Origin: Alectryocaccomicrobium faecavium
GTDB lineage: Bacteria > Bacillota > Clostridia > Christensenellales > Aristaeellaceae
Length of the DNA: 37,101 bases
NCBI GenBank assembly: GCA_018713425.1
Contig: DVOT01000059.1
Span: forward strand, 1-37,101
Direction of reading: 5' to 3'
Made by a program: the position numbers and the translations under genes. Positions 15,444 to 22,926 of this stretch are shown piece after piece. Each line of letters begins with the position of its first letter. The first letter of the stretch is position 1. Below the pieces are notes generated by a model. The model had not been told where the DNA came from, ran no database searches, and was given only the letters and a program-made list of their open reading frames with translations.

Positions 15444-16193
15444 ATGCGTAAACCCATCATCGCTGGCAACTGGAAAATGAACAAGACCCCCGCGGAAGCC
15501 GCGGCGCTGGTCACCGAATTGATCCCCCTCGTGAAGGACGCCAAGTGCGACGTGGTCGTTTGCACGCCCAGCGTGTGCTTCGCGGCGGTCGCGCCCATCC
15601 TGGAAGGCACCAACGTAAAGCTCGGCGCGCAGAACGTGCACTTTAAGCCCTCCGGCGCGTACACCGGCGAGCTCTCCGCCGACATGCTCAAGGCCTGCCA
15701 CGTGGAATACGTGATCATCGGCCACAGCGAGCGCCGCCAGTATTTCGGCGAAACCGACAAGACCGTCAACCAGCGCGCCCTGGCCGCGGTGGAAAACGGC
15801 CTGATCCCGATCATCTGCGTGGGCGAAATGAAAGACGAGCGCGAAGCCGGGTATACCGACGCCATCGTCACCTACCAGACGCAGATGGCCCTCACCGGCA
15901 TGACCGCCGAGCAGGTCAAGGGCGTTGTCATCGCCTATGAACCCGTTTGGGCCATTGGCACGGGCCTCACCGCCACCGACGAGCAGGCGAACGAAACCAT
16001 CGGCGTGATCCGCAAGGCCGTGGAGCAGAAGTTCGGCAAGGAAACCGCGGACGCGGTGCGCATCCAGTATGGCGGCAGCATGAATCCCAAGAACGCGCAC
16101 GGCCTGATGGCGCAGCCGGAAATCGACGGCGGCCTGATCGGCGGCGCGAGCCTGAAGGCCGAGGACTTCTCGAAGGTGGTACATTTCGAATGA
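15444..16193 (+). CDS. tpiA: Triose-phosphate isomerase
   Basis: It interconverts dihydroxyacetone phosphate and glyceraldehyde 3-phosphate. The protein is 249 residues from the ATG at 15444, which has GGAGG eight bases upstream; an ATG at 15429 overlaps that site and is less likely. Active-site blocks are all present: A-G-N-W-K-M-N-K (Lys), I-I-G-H-S-E-R-R (His), A-Y-E-P-V-W-A-I-G-T-G (Glu, phosphate loop) and Y-G-G-S-M. The stop codon overlaps the gpmI start (ATGA, 16190-16193). Confidence 0.97.
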   Translation: MRKPIIAGNWKMNKTPAEAAALVTELIPLVKDAKCDVVVCTPSVCFAAVAPILEGTNVKLGAQNVHFKPSGAYTGELSADMLKACHVEYVIIGHSERRQYFGETDKTVNQRALAAVENGLIPIICVGEMKDEREAGYTDAIVTYQTQMALTGMTAEQVKGVVIAYEPVWAIGTGLTATDEQANETIGVIRKAVEQKFGKETADAVRIQYGGSMNPKNAHGLMAQPEIDGGLIGGASLKAEDFSKVVHFE

Positions 16194-17725
16194 GCATGAC
16201 CGCACTGATCATCATGGACGGCTTTGGCATCAACCCCGCGCACGAGGGCAATGCCATTTACGCCGCCGGCACGCCGCATCTTGACGCCCTGAAGGAAAAG
16301 TATTCTTACACCACGGGCGGCGCGAGCGGCATGGACGTGGGCCTGCCGGAAGGGCAGATGGGCAACAGCGAAGTGGGCCATCTGAACATCGGCGCGGGCC
16401 GCATCGTCTATCAGGAATACACCCGCATCTCCAAGTCCATCGCGGATGGGGATTTCTTTGAAAACCCCGCCTTCCTCAAGGCGGTGGACGCCGTGAAAAA
16501 CGGCGGCAAACTGCACCTCATCGGCCTGGTGAGCGACGGCGGCGTGCACAGCCACAACACGCACATTTACGCCCTGTTGGAGCTGGCCAAGCGGCACGGC
16601 CTGGCCGATCGCGTGTTCGTACACGCCCTGATGGACGGGCGCGACGTGCCCCCCACCAGCGGCAAGCACTATATCGAGCAGATGGAAGCCAAAATGGCGG
16701 AAATCGGCGCGGGCAAAATCGCCTCCATCGCGGGCCGCTACTGGACGATGGACCGCGACAAGCGCTGGGAGCGCGTGGAGCGCGGCTACAACGCCCTGAT
16801 GGGCGAAGGCAAAGAGGCCGAATGCCCCGTCACCGCCATGCAGGCGTCCTACGACGCGGGCGTGACCGACGAATTCGTGGAGCCGACCGTGATCGTGAAG
16901 GATGGCAAACCGGTCGCCACCATCGAAGCGGGCGATTCCGTGATCTTCTTCAATTTCCGGCCCGACCGCGCCCGCGAAATCACGCGCGCGCTGATCGACC
17001 CGGAATTCGATGGCTTCGCGCGCAAGGGCGGCTACAAGCCCGTGACCTACGTCTCCATGACGCAGTACGACGCGACGTTCACCAACCTGGATATCGCCTT
17101 CAAGCCGCAGACGCTGGACAATACCCTGGGCGAATACCTCTCCAAGAACGGCATCACCCAGCTGCGCATCGCGGAAACTGAAAAGTACGCGCACGTGACC
17201 TTCTTCTTCAATGGCGGCGTGGAAGCGCCGAACCCCGGCGAAGACCGCGCGCTGATCCCCTCACCCAAGGTCGCCACGTACGACCTCAAGCCCGAGATGA
17301 GCGCCTACGAAGTGACCGAAGAGGCCGTGAAGCGCATCCAGTCTGGCAAATACGGCGCGATGATCCTCAATTTCGCCAATTGCGACATGGTGGGCCATAC
17401 CGGCGTGATGGAAGCTGCGGAAAAGGCCGTGAAGACCGTGGATGAGTGCGTCGGCCGCGTGGTGGACGCGATCCTCGCCATGGGCGGCAAGGCCATTGTG
17501 ACCGCGGACCACGGCAACGCCGATCAGATGATCGATCCGGAAACCGGCGATCCGTTCACCGCGCACACCACCAACCCCGTCCCCATCATCGTGATCGATC
17601 CCGCGGCGCCCAAAAAGCAACTGCGCTCGGATGGCCGCCTGTGCGACCTGGCTCCCACGATGCTGGAACTGATGGGTCTCGCCAAGCCCGCTGAAATGAC
17701 GGGCGAAAGCCTGATCGTGGGCTAA
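16190..17725 (+). CDS. gpmI: 2,3-bisphosphoglycerate-independent phosphoglycerate mutase
   Basis: It converts 3- to 2-phosphoglycerate using two Mn ions and a phosphoserine intermediate. The protein has 511 residues, the expected size. Asp10 (I-M-D-G-F-G) and Ser60 (Q-M-G-N-S-E-V-G-H) are the metal ligand and catalytic serine. V-S-D-G-G-V-H-S-H, D-G-R-D-V-P-P and V-T-A-D-H-G-N-A-D complete the metal sites. ATG at 16190 overlaps the tpiA stop; ATG at 16196 is an alternative two codons on. The gene ends the glycolytic operon, and unusual perfect hairpins follow. Confidence 0.96.
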   Translation: MSMTALIIMDGFGINPAHEGNAIYAAGTPHLDALKEKYSYTTGGASGMDVGLPEGQMGNSEVGHLNIGAGRIVYQEYTRISKSIADGDFFENPAFLKAVDAVKNGGKLHLIGLVSDGGVHSHNTHIYALLELAKRHGLADRVFVHALMDGRDVPPTSGKHYIEQMEAKMAEIGAGKIASIAGRYWTMDRDKRWERVERGYNALMGEGKEAECPVTAMQASYDAGVTDEFVEPTVIVKDGKPVATIEAGDSVIFFNFRPDRAREITRALIDPEFDGFARKGGYKPVTYVSMTQYDATFTNLDIAFKPQTLDNTLGEYLSKNGITQLRIAETEKYAHVTFFFNGGVEAPNPGEDRALIPSPKVATYDLKPEMSAYEVTEEAVKRIQSGKYGAMILNFANCDMVGHTGVMEAAEKAVKTVDECVGRVVDAILAMGGKAIVTADHGNADQMIDPETGDPFTAHTTNPVPIIVIDPAAPKKQLRSDGRLCDLAPTMLELMGLAKPAEMTGESLIVG

Positions 17726-17734
17726 CGCTTTTTC

Positions 17735-17817
17735 TCATGCTTTGGGCCGCCTCTTTCCGGGGCGGCCCAAAGCATGAACACCCCCTTGCGTTTGTGCGCA
17801 AACGCAAGGGGGTGTTC
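17735..17817. repeat. Two abutting perfect hairpins between gpmI and hsp20
   Basis: Hairpin 1 pairs 17735-17751 with 17761-17777: 17 bp, no mismatch, nine-base loop. Hairpin 2 pairs 17777-17794 with 17799-17816: 18 bp, no mismatch, four-base loop. They share base 17777. Being palindromic they act on both convergent transcripts (gpmI plus strand, hsp20 minus strand). Neither is followed by a T tract in either direction, so they are not textbook intrinsic terminators. A bidirectional mRNA-end stabiliser or a mobile palindromic repeat are other readings. Confidence 0.8.
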
Positions 17818-17829
17818 CATCGGCTGAGA

Positions 17830-17875
17830 ACTGGCGTGGCGCAACCGCCAACCAGTCCCCCATTCTTTTCCTTTA
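17830..17875 (+). terminator. Possible terminator downstream of gpmI
   Basis: An imperfect stem (ACTGG with CCAGT, inner TGGCG with CGCCA) spans 17830-17856. It is followed by the pyrimidine-rich stretch CATTCTTTTCCTTTATT. It would end the glycolytic transcript just inside the 3' end of hsp20. The tail is not a clean T run. Confidence 0.35.
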
Positions 17876-18325
17876 TTGCAGTTCAATCCTGCGGGTGTTG
17901 CTCTTGGGCTGCTCCACATGCTTGGGCAGGTTCAGCCGCAGCACGCCATCCTTATATTCCCCGGTGATGTTCTGTTCCTCCACGCCTTCCAACTGGAACG
18001 AGCGGCTCACCGAGCCATACCGGCGCTCGTGCAGCACATAATTGCTTTCGTTCTTGTCGTTCTGCTCGTTCATTTCCGCGCTGATGGTGAGAATGCCGTT
18101 CTCCACATCCACGTGTACATGCTCCTTATCCATGCCCGGCAAATCCGCTTCCAGGCAATAGTGGTCACCCTTATCCTCCACATCCACCTTAAAGGTGCTC
18201 GCGGACTCATCTCCCCAGAACGAGCGGAAGAAACTATCGGCGAACGCGTTGAACGGATCGCGAACTTCTGTGTTCCTGCGTACGGGATGGTTGTTGGAGT
18301 AACGATACGGTACGATGCTAAACAT
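17873..18325 (-). CDS. hsp20: Small heat-shock protein, Hsp20/alpha-crystallin family
   Basis: This ATP-independent holdase binds unfolding proteins under stress and forms oligomers. The protein has 150 residues. A short N-terminal arm with F-N-A-F-A-D-S-F-F leads to the alpha-crystallin domain (about 44-135), with Y-C-L-E-A-D-L-P-G, N-G-I-L-T-I-S-A-E and D-G-V-L-R-L-N-L-P-K. The tail R-R-I-E-L supplies the I-x-L/I docking motif. GGGAGG lies before the ATG. It is monocistronic, and a consensus promoter overlapped by a CtsR-like operator lies about 90 bases upstream. Confidence 0.95.
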   Translation of the reverse strand: MFSIVPYRYSNNHPVRRNTEVRDPFNAFADSFFRSFWGDESASTFKVDVEDKGDHYCLEADLPGMDKEHVHVDVENGILTISAEMNEQNDKNESNYVLHERRYGSVSRSFQLEGVEEQNITGEYKDGVLRLNLPKHVEQPKSNTRRIELQ

Positions 18326-18411
18326 ATTCAGCGCCTCCCAGCGATTTTTTATGATGATGCGTTCCGGAACCGCTTCTGCCCTCTGGCTCCCCGATTCCTT
18401 GGTACGCGATT

Positions 18412-18441
18412 AGTATACATCAAAGGTCAAAGAAAGTCAAT
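18412..18441 (-). promoter_or_regulatory. hsp20 promoter overlapped by a CtsR-like operator
   Basis: On the minus strand TTGACT (18435-18440) and TATACT (18412-18417) are 17 bases apart. Read on the plus strand, 18425-18441 is GGTCAAA-GAA-AGTCAAT. This differs at one position from the published CtsR heptad repeat (A/G)GTCAAA-NAN-(A/G)GTCAAA. The operator covers the -35 and the upstream part of the spacer, a position suited to repression. CtsR is a heat-sensitive repressor of Bacillota chaperone and protease genes; ctsR itself is not in this window. Confidence 0.72.
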
Positions 18442-18547
18442 GAATGAACTTTGAACAACCTGTAAACCCTGCGGCCCACCATCTTTTCGCGGGAAAGGTG
18501 CGCACAAGCATCGCACAATCGCGCCCGCACCCCTGACAAACAAGCAA

Positions 18548-18600
18548 GCCGCCGCGGAAGCTTGGCTTCCGCGGCGGCCCGTACAACGCCCAAATTGACG
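18548..18600 (-). terminator. Terminator of the sugar ABC importer operon
   Basis: A perfect 14-bp stem (GCCGCCGCGGAAGC at 18548-18561 with its complement at 18565-18578, three-base loop) lies about 25 bases after the last permease stop codon. On the minus strand it is followed by TTGCTTGTTTGTC. Confidence 0.7.
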
Positions 18601-18601
18601 C

Positions 18602-19465
18602 TTAGCCCTTCAGGCCCTGGATGCTGATGCCCTCCACCAACTGGCGCTGGAAGAAGAAAAACAACACCAAAATGGGCACCAGAGAAAGCACCGACATGGC
18701 GAACGTCGCGCCGAAATCCGTGCCCGCGCTATCGGAGAAGAGCTTTAGCGCGTAAGCGACGGTGTAGGTGCGCGGGGAATTCAAATAGAGCAGTGAACCC
18801 ATGAAATCGCCCCACGAATTGATGAACGTCAGGATGCCAACGGTCACCACGGCGGGCACAATCATGGGCAGCAGGATGCGGCCAAAGATGCCATACCAGC
18901 TGCAACCGTCGATCTTCGCGGCTTCGTCCATGTCCCGTGGCACGCCGCGGATGAACTGCATCACCAAGAAGATATCAAACGCACCGCCGAAGAAGGCTGG
19001 CACCGTGAGCGGCAGGAACGTGCCCACCCAACCCATCTGGTTAAACAGCACAAAGCGGGGGATCATCATCACCTGGCCGGGCAGCATCATGGTGATGATC
19101 ATCAGCACAAACCAGAAATTGCGCCCTGGAAAGCGAATGCGCGCCAAGCCAAAGGCAATGCAAGCCGCGGAGAGCGCCGCGCCCACGGTGGAAACCCCCG
19201 CCACCAGCAGAGAATTGCCAAAGTACACGCCAAAACTCATGCCGGCAAAACCGCGCCAACCGTTTACATAGTTTTCGGCGGTAAAGGTTTCGGGGATCAG
19301 GCTGCCAACGGTCACGAAGATTTCCGAATTGGGCTTGAAGGACGAGGCGAGCATCCACAAGAGCGGATACAGCATGGCAATGCTGCCAGCGGCAACCAGC
19401 ACGTGGTAAACGATGGTGGTGGTAATTTTTCTTCTCTTGATGCTGTGTACGCGAGCCGCCGTCAT
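18602..19465 (-). CDS. Carbohydrate ABC transporter permease, MalG type
   Basis: The protein has 287 residues and six predicted membrane helices. The cytoplasmic EAA loop, which docks to the ATPase, reads M-D-E-A-A-K-I-D-G-C-S-W-Y-G-I-F. The C-terminus R-Q-L-V-E-G-I-S-I-Q-G-L-K-G is the hallmark of MalG/CUT1 permeases. It is the last gene of the operon, four bases after the partner permease, and a strong hairpin follows. Transport specificity cannot be told; CUT1 systems move oligosaccharides and related polyols or phosphosugars. No ATPase gene is present, so a shared MsmX/UgpC-type ATPase elsewhere is probable. Confidence 0.95.
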   Translation of the reverse strand: MTAARVHSIKRRKITTTIVYHVLVAAGSIAMLYPLLWMLASSFKPNSEIFVTVGSLIPETFTAENYVNGWRGFAGMSFGVYFGNSLLVAGVSTVGAALSAACIAFGLARIRFPGRNFWFVLMIITMMLPGQVMMIPRFVLFNQMGWVGTFLPLTVPAFFGGAFDIFLVMQFIRGVPRDMDEAAKIDGCSWYGIFGRILLPMIVPAVVTVGILTFINSWGDFMGSLLYLNSPRTYTVAYALKLFSDSAGTDFGATFAMSVLSLVPILVLFFFFQRQLVEGISIQGLKG

Positions 19466-19469
19466 ATGC

Positions 19470-20369
19470 TCACCTTCCTTCCGATTCGTAGTAGACCCAT
19501 GCGCTGGAGGAGCGGAAAATCAGCGCCGTAAAGGCCGCGATCACCAGCAGCATGAACCACGCCATGGCGCTGCCGTAGCCCATTTCATAATAGGTGAAGG
19601 CACGGTTGTACAGGTGTACGCCGTAGTACAACGTGGTGTTCAACGGTTTGCCCTGCGTGATCAAGTAGCTGGAATTGAAGGCCTGGAACGCGCCGATGGT
19701 CTGGTTGACCAAGTTGAAGAAGAAAATCGGCGTGATCATGGGCAGCACGATGCTAAAGAAGCGCCGCACTGGGCCCGCGCCATCCACGATGGCGGCTTCG
19801 TGATAGCTCTGGGGCACATTTTTCAGCGCCGCCAGGAAGATCAGCATGGAACTGCCGAACTGCCATACGCCCAAGGAAATCAGCACGCCCAGCGCGGTAT
19901 CGGGGTTGGACAGCCATTTCACCGGTTCCATGCCAAAGTACGATGTGATTTTGTTGATTGCGCCATTGTAAGAAAACAACTGTTTCCACGTGAGCGCCAC
20001 GGCCACGCTGCCGCCCATCAACGAGGGAATGTAGAAAGCCGCGCGGTAGATGGGAATGGCGCGCGTCTTGCGCGAAAGGATCAGCGCCACGCCCAGCGAA
20101 ACCAGCAGCTTGATGGGCACCTGAATCAGCGCGAATTTGAACGTGACCCAGAAGGACTGCCAGAAATACTTATCCTCAAAGAACATCCTTTGAAAGTTTG
20201 CTAGGCCGATCCAACGGGCTGGCGTAAGCACATCGTAATCCGTAAACGCGAGATAGAGCGAGCTGAAAAAAGGGATCACGGTGAATGTGATCAAGCCGAT
20301 GATGAAAGGGGCTATGAACACATACCCGGCGACTTTGTCCGAGCCGACGATCTTGCTCAATTTCTGCAT
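19470..20369 (-). CDS. Carbohydrate ABC transporter permease, MalF/UgpA type
   Basis: The protein has 299 residues and about six membrane helices, beginning V-A-G-Y-V-F-I-A-P-F-I-I-G. The EAA loop reads Y-H-E-A-A-I-V-D-G-A-G-P-V-R-R-F. AGGAG lies nine bases before the ATG. It forms the heteromeric membrane channel with the downstream permease. A perfect 15-bp hairpin separates it from the solute-binding protein gene upstream. Confidence 0.95.
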   Translation of the reverse strand: MQKLSKIVGSDKVAGYVFIAPFIIGLITFTVIPFFSSLYLAFTDYDVLTPARWIGLANFQRMFFEDKYFWQSFWVTFKFALIQVPIKLLVSLGVALILSRKTRAIPIYRAAFYIPSLMGGSVAVALTWKQLFSYNGAINKITSYFGMEPVKWLSNPDTALGVLISLGVWQFGSSMLIFLAALKNVPQSYHEAAIVDGAGPVRRFFSIVLPMITPIFFFNLVNQTIGAFQAFNSSYLITQGKPLNTTLYYGVHLYNRAFTYYEMGYGSAMAWFMLLVIAAFTALIFRSSSAWVYYESEGR

Positions 20370-20408
20370 GCTGCGTCACTCCTGTCGTCCGTAGTGTGCG
20401 GCAATTTA

Positions 20409-20443
20409 GCACGAAAACAGTCCGCAATGGACTGTTTTCGTGC
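20409..20443 (-). promoter_or_regulatory. Intercistronic hairpin between binding protein and permeases
   Basis: A perfect 15-bp stem (GCACGAAAACAGTCC with its complement, five-base loop) sits in the 104-base gap after the solute-binding protein gene. No T tract follows, so it more likely protects the upstream mRNA or causes partial termination, leaving more binding protein than permease. Confidence 0.65.
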
Positions 20444-20473
20444 CTCGGGACATAAGCCCAGCCGGTAAAAAGA

Positions 20474-21757
20474 TTACTCTGCTTCCACGCTCTGCGCGCC
20501 CTCCAGCAACAAGGCATTCGCCTCGTCCATGAACTGCTGCGCCCAAGCCGTCAGATCGTCCACCTGGCCATACTGCACGGCCTCGAAGTATTCGCCCATC
20601 AGCGCTTCCACTTCGCCGCTGGCGACCGGGTCAGGCGGCATAATCGTGGAGGTCAGACCGTTCTCGGTAAGATAATTCAGATACGCGGCGATCTTCTGCG
20701 AGGTCTCATCCAGGGTCGGGGTGATGTACTCGAGCACCACGCTGGAAATGGGCATTGCGCGGTCGATGCCGACGATATCAAAGCAATCCGTGTCGTTGGT
20801 AAAGAAGTTGATGAACTGCGCCGCAGCGTCCTTCACTTCGGAAGTTTCCGCGATGGACCAGAACATGGAGGGCTTGAAGTAAAGCGGCGGGATCGTGCCG
20901 TCTTCCGGTACCGGCCAGCACGCCAGCGACAGATCGCAGCCGGAACCATCCTGATAGGCCTGCAGCTCGTTGGTCCAGTGCCAGCTGGCCCAGTTGTCGC
21001 TCACCATGGCGTCGAAAGCGGTGGTGGCGGAAGTTTCACCCACGTCCAGGCACCAACCGGCTTCCACCGCGTCCAAGCGATCCTGCCAAGTGCGCACGAG
21101 GTACTGGGGATCGTCGAAGCCCAGGCCGTCGCCTTCCAGGTTGAACAGATCGAGTCCATAGGCGCGCAGCAGGTTGCGCAGCGCATCCTTACCGACCAAA
21201 GTATCCTGCGTACGGCCCGTCGCCTCGTACACCTGCGCGGCCAGCTCGGCAAAGCTTTCCAGCGTGGGTTCCATGGGCATTTCCAGGCCAGCCTCGTCCA
21301 GCACATCCTGGCGGTAGAAGGTCGCCAGCGCGTTGGTGCCGGTGGAGAGCGCGTAGTTGACGCCGTTCACCTGGCCGCTGGCCAGCACGGATTCATCCAC
21401 ATTGCTCACATCGATGGCGCCGGACTCATAGTACGGACCCAGGTCGGCCAGCACGCCGCTGGTGGCATACTGATTGAGGTACTGATAGTCCATCTGGATC
21501 ACGTCCGGCAGCAGGTTGCCCGCAACCTGCGTGGCCAGCTTGCTCCAGTAGCCATCCCACGAGGTGAACTCAGCCTCGACGGTGATGTTGGGATACTTTT
21601 CTTCGAACTTCTCAATAGCAGCCATGGTCAGATCGTGCCGGGTCTGCGAACCCCACCAGTACACGCGCAGCGTGACGGGTTCTTCGCTCTCCGCAAAAGC
21701 GACCGCGCTGGTGCACAGCAGCGCCAACACCAGCATCAAGGGAAGAATGCGCTTCAT
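20474..21757 (-). CDS. Extracellular sugar-binding protein of the ABC importer
   Basis: The protein has 427 residues from the ATG at 21755-21757, which follows GGAGG; upstream in-frame starts are not supported. Residues 1-22 form a signal peptide with a V-A-F-A cleavage site before Glu. Mature sequence V-T-L-R-V-Y-W-W-G-S, then F-E-E-K-Y-P-N-I-T-V and D-V-I-Q-M-D-Y-Q-Y-L, identify the family-1 (CUT1) solute-binding fold. A Cys at 15 lies within the hydrophobic core and is not preceded by a lipobox, so this looks like a free secreted protein, which is unusual for a Gram-positive binding protein. Acidic and Trp-rich segments fit sugar binding. It lies just downstream of the response regulator that probably controls it. 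Confidence 0.92.
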   Translation of the reverse strand: MKRILPLMLVLALLCTSAVAFAESEEPVTLRVYWWGSQTRHDLTMAAIEKFEEKYPNITVEAEFTSWDGYWSKLATQVAGNLLPDVIQMDYQYLNQYATSGVLADLGPYYESGAIDVSNVDESVLASGQVNGVNYALSTGTNALATFYRQDVLDEAGLEMPMEPTLESFAELAAQVYEATGRTQDTLVGKDALRNLLRAYGLDLFNLEGDGLGFDDPQYLVRTWQDRLDAVEAGWCLDVGETSATTAFDAMVSDNWASWHWTNELQAYQDGSGCDLSLACWPVPEDGTIPPLYFKPSMFWSIAETSEVKDAAAQFINFFTNDTDCFDIVGIDRAMPISSVVLEYITPTLDETSQKIAAYLNYLTENGLTSTIMPPDPVASGEVEALMGEYFEAVQYGQVDDLTAWAQQFMDEANALLLEGAQSVEAE

Positions 21758-21791
21758 GAGAAATACACCTCCGATAGATTTTGTGATTTTT

Positions 21792-21797
21792 ATTATA
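21792..21797 (-). promoter_or_regulatory. Possible -10 element before the binding-protein gene
   Basis: TATAAT on the minus strand lies 34 bases before the start codon, in an AT-rich 112-base gap downstream of the response regulator gene. No convincing -35 is seen at 16-18 bases. That would fit a promoter needing the YesN-type activator, but the site is only a suggestion. Confidence 0.4.
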
Positions 21798-21869
21798 GTC
21801 AATCCATGCAAAAAAGAAAATGCAAATATCAGAGGCAATCTGTCACTTTTCCGGTTTATCAAATCCATG

Positions 21870-22901
21870 TCATGATTTTTCATCCAACGCCGCGCGGTAT
21901 TCCTTGGTGGTCATGCCCGTATACTTGCGGAAAACCTGGCTAAAATAGTGTGGATTGTTGCCCAGGCCCACCTGCTCGGCAATTTCATAGCTGTGCAGCT
22001 GAGAATCGGCCGCCATCAACTGCTTTGCGCGCTCCATGCGCACCGCCAGCAAATAAGCGCTGAATTTCTGCCCCATAGTGCGGGTAAATTCCCGGCCGAT
22101 ATAATCCGCGTTCATATAGACCACATGGTCGGCCAGGTATTGCAGGGAAAGCGATTCATCCGCGTAGTGCGCGTCCACATAGGCAGTCATCTGCTGCACA
22201 AAGCCGCGAGGGTTGGCGTCCTCGTTGCGCAGGCGCAAAAGGCAGCGCGCCACAAAGGCGCTGAGCGCGCCGTTTTCCTTCTGAAACGCCTCCACCACCG
22301 CGCTCTTTTTCCATTCCGCCTGTCCGCCATCCGCGCCGCGCGTGAGCACGTGTGCCAGCGCCTCGCGCAAAAGGCTGGGATCCTCCGCTGTTTTGGCAAT
22401 TTCCTGCACTTTCTTTTCCAGCCGCTGGGGATCCAGCGCATCCCGGCACAGGGCGAGCAACGCCTTTGTGAGCATTTCCACCCGGCTCTGCCGCTCCCCA
22501 TAGAGATGAACCACTTGCTTGCGCATTTTGTCCACGGCGCGGCAAGCGCGTTCCAACGCCTGCCCCAACTCTTCCTGCGCGCAGGGCTTGAGGAGATACT
22601 CCGTAACGCCGGCCTGGATGGCCTGCTGTGCGTAGGCAAACGTATCGTAGCCCGAAAGGATAATGGCGCGCAACTGCGGATGCAGCGACATGGCGCGCTC
22701 CACCAATTCCAGCCCATCCATGCCCGGCATGCGCACATCCGTGAGTAGGATATCCGGCATATCGTCCATCATGCTATCCAGCGCCGCAATGGCGTTGCTG
22801 CAAGAAGCGGTAATGACAATGTCCATGCCGCATAAGGCGATCATCTTTTCCAACCCTTCGCGGATGATCTGTTCGTCGTCCACCAAAAGCAATTTATACA
22901 T
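21870..22901 (-). CDS. Response regulator with AraC-type output domain (YesN-like)
   Basis: The protein has 343 residues from the ATG at 22899-22901, which has AGGGGG six bases upstream; an earlier start adds only M-H-R-G-L-R. The receiver domain (1-120) has V-D-D-E and phospho-acceptor Asp55 in L-L-T-D-V-R-M-P-G. Switch residues are in I-I-L-S-G-Y and Y-L-L-K-P. A helical linker follows, then an AraC-type double helix-turn-helix (about 240-340) with V-G-L-G-N-N-P-H-Y-F-S-Q-V-F-R-K-Y-T-G. It lies between its kinase and the sugar importer it likely activates. Confidence 0.94.
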   Translation of the reverse strand: MYKLLLVDDEQIIREGLEKMIALCGMDIVITASCSNAIAALDSMMDDMPDILLTDVRMPGMDGLELVERAMSLHPQLRAIILSGYDTFAYAQQAIQAGVTEYLLKPCAQEELGQALERACRAVDKMRKQVVHLYGERQSRVEMLTKALLALCRDALDPQRLEKKVQEIAKTAEDPSLLREALAHVLTRGADGGQAEWKKSAVVEAFQKENGALSAFVARCLLRLRNEDANPRGFVQQMTAYVDAHYADESLSLQYLADHVVYMNADYIGREFTRTMGQKFSAYLLAVRMERAKQLMAADSQLHSYEIAEQVGLGNNPHYFSQVFRKYTGMTTKEYRAALDEKS

Positions 22902-22926
22902 GCGCAACCCCCTATGCATCCAATCG

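Noticed and set aside
17737..17967. Small protein encoded across the hairpins between gpmI and hsp20
   Set aside because: Open frames exist on both strands, but they arise from the palindromes, have no ribosome binding site, and overlap the hsp20 3' end.
18326..18460. CIRCE element (HrcA operator) before hsp20
   Set aside because: The TTAGCACTC-N9-GAGTGCTAA pattern is not present; the CtsR-like direct repeat is the better match.
21758..21869. CcpA catabolite-response (cre) site at the sugar importer
   Set aside because: No 14-16 bp palindrome resembling the cre consensus is present in the gap.
22302..22740. CRISPR, tRNA or rRNA genes anywhere in the window
   Set aside because: No direct repeat with regular spacers and no cloverleaf or rRNA-like stretch was noticed. 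The only tandem repeats are in-frame coding repeats.
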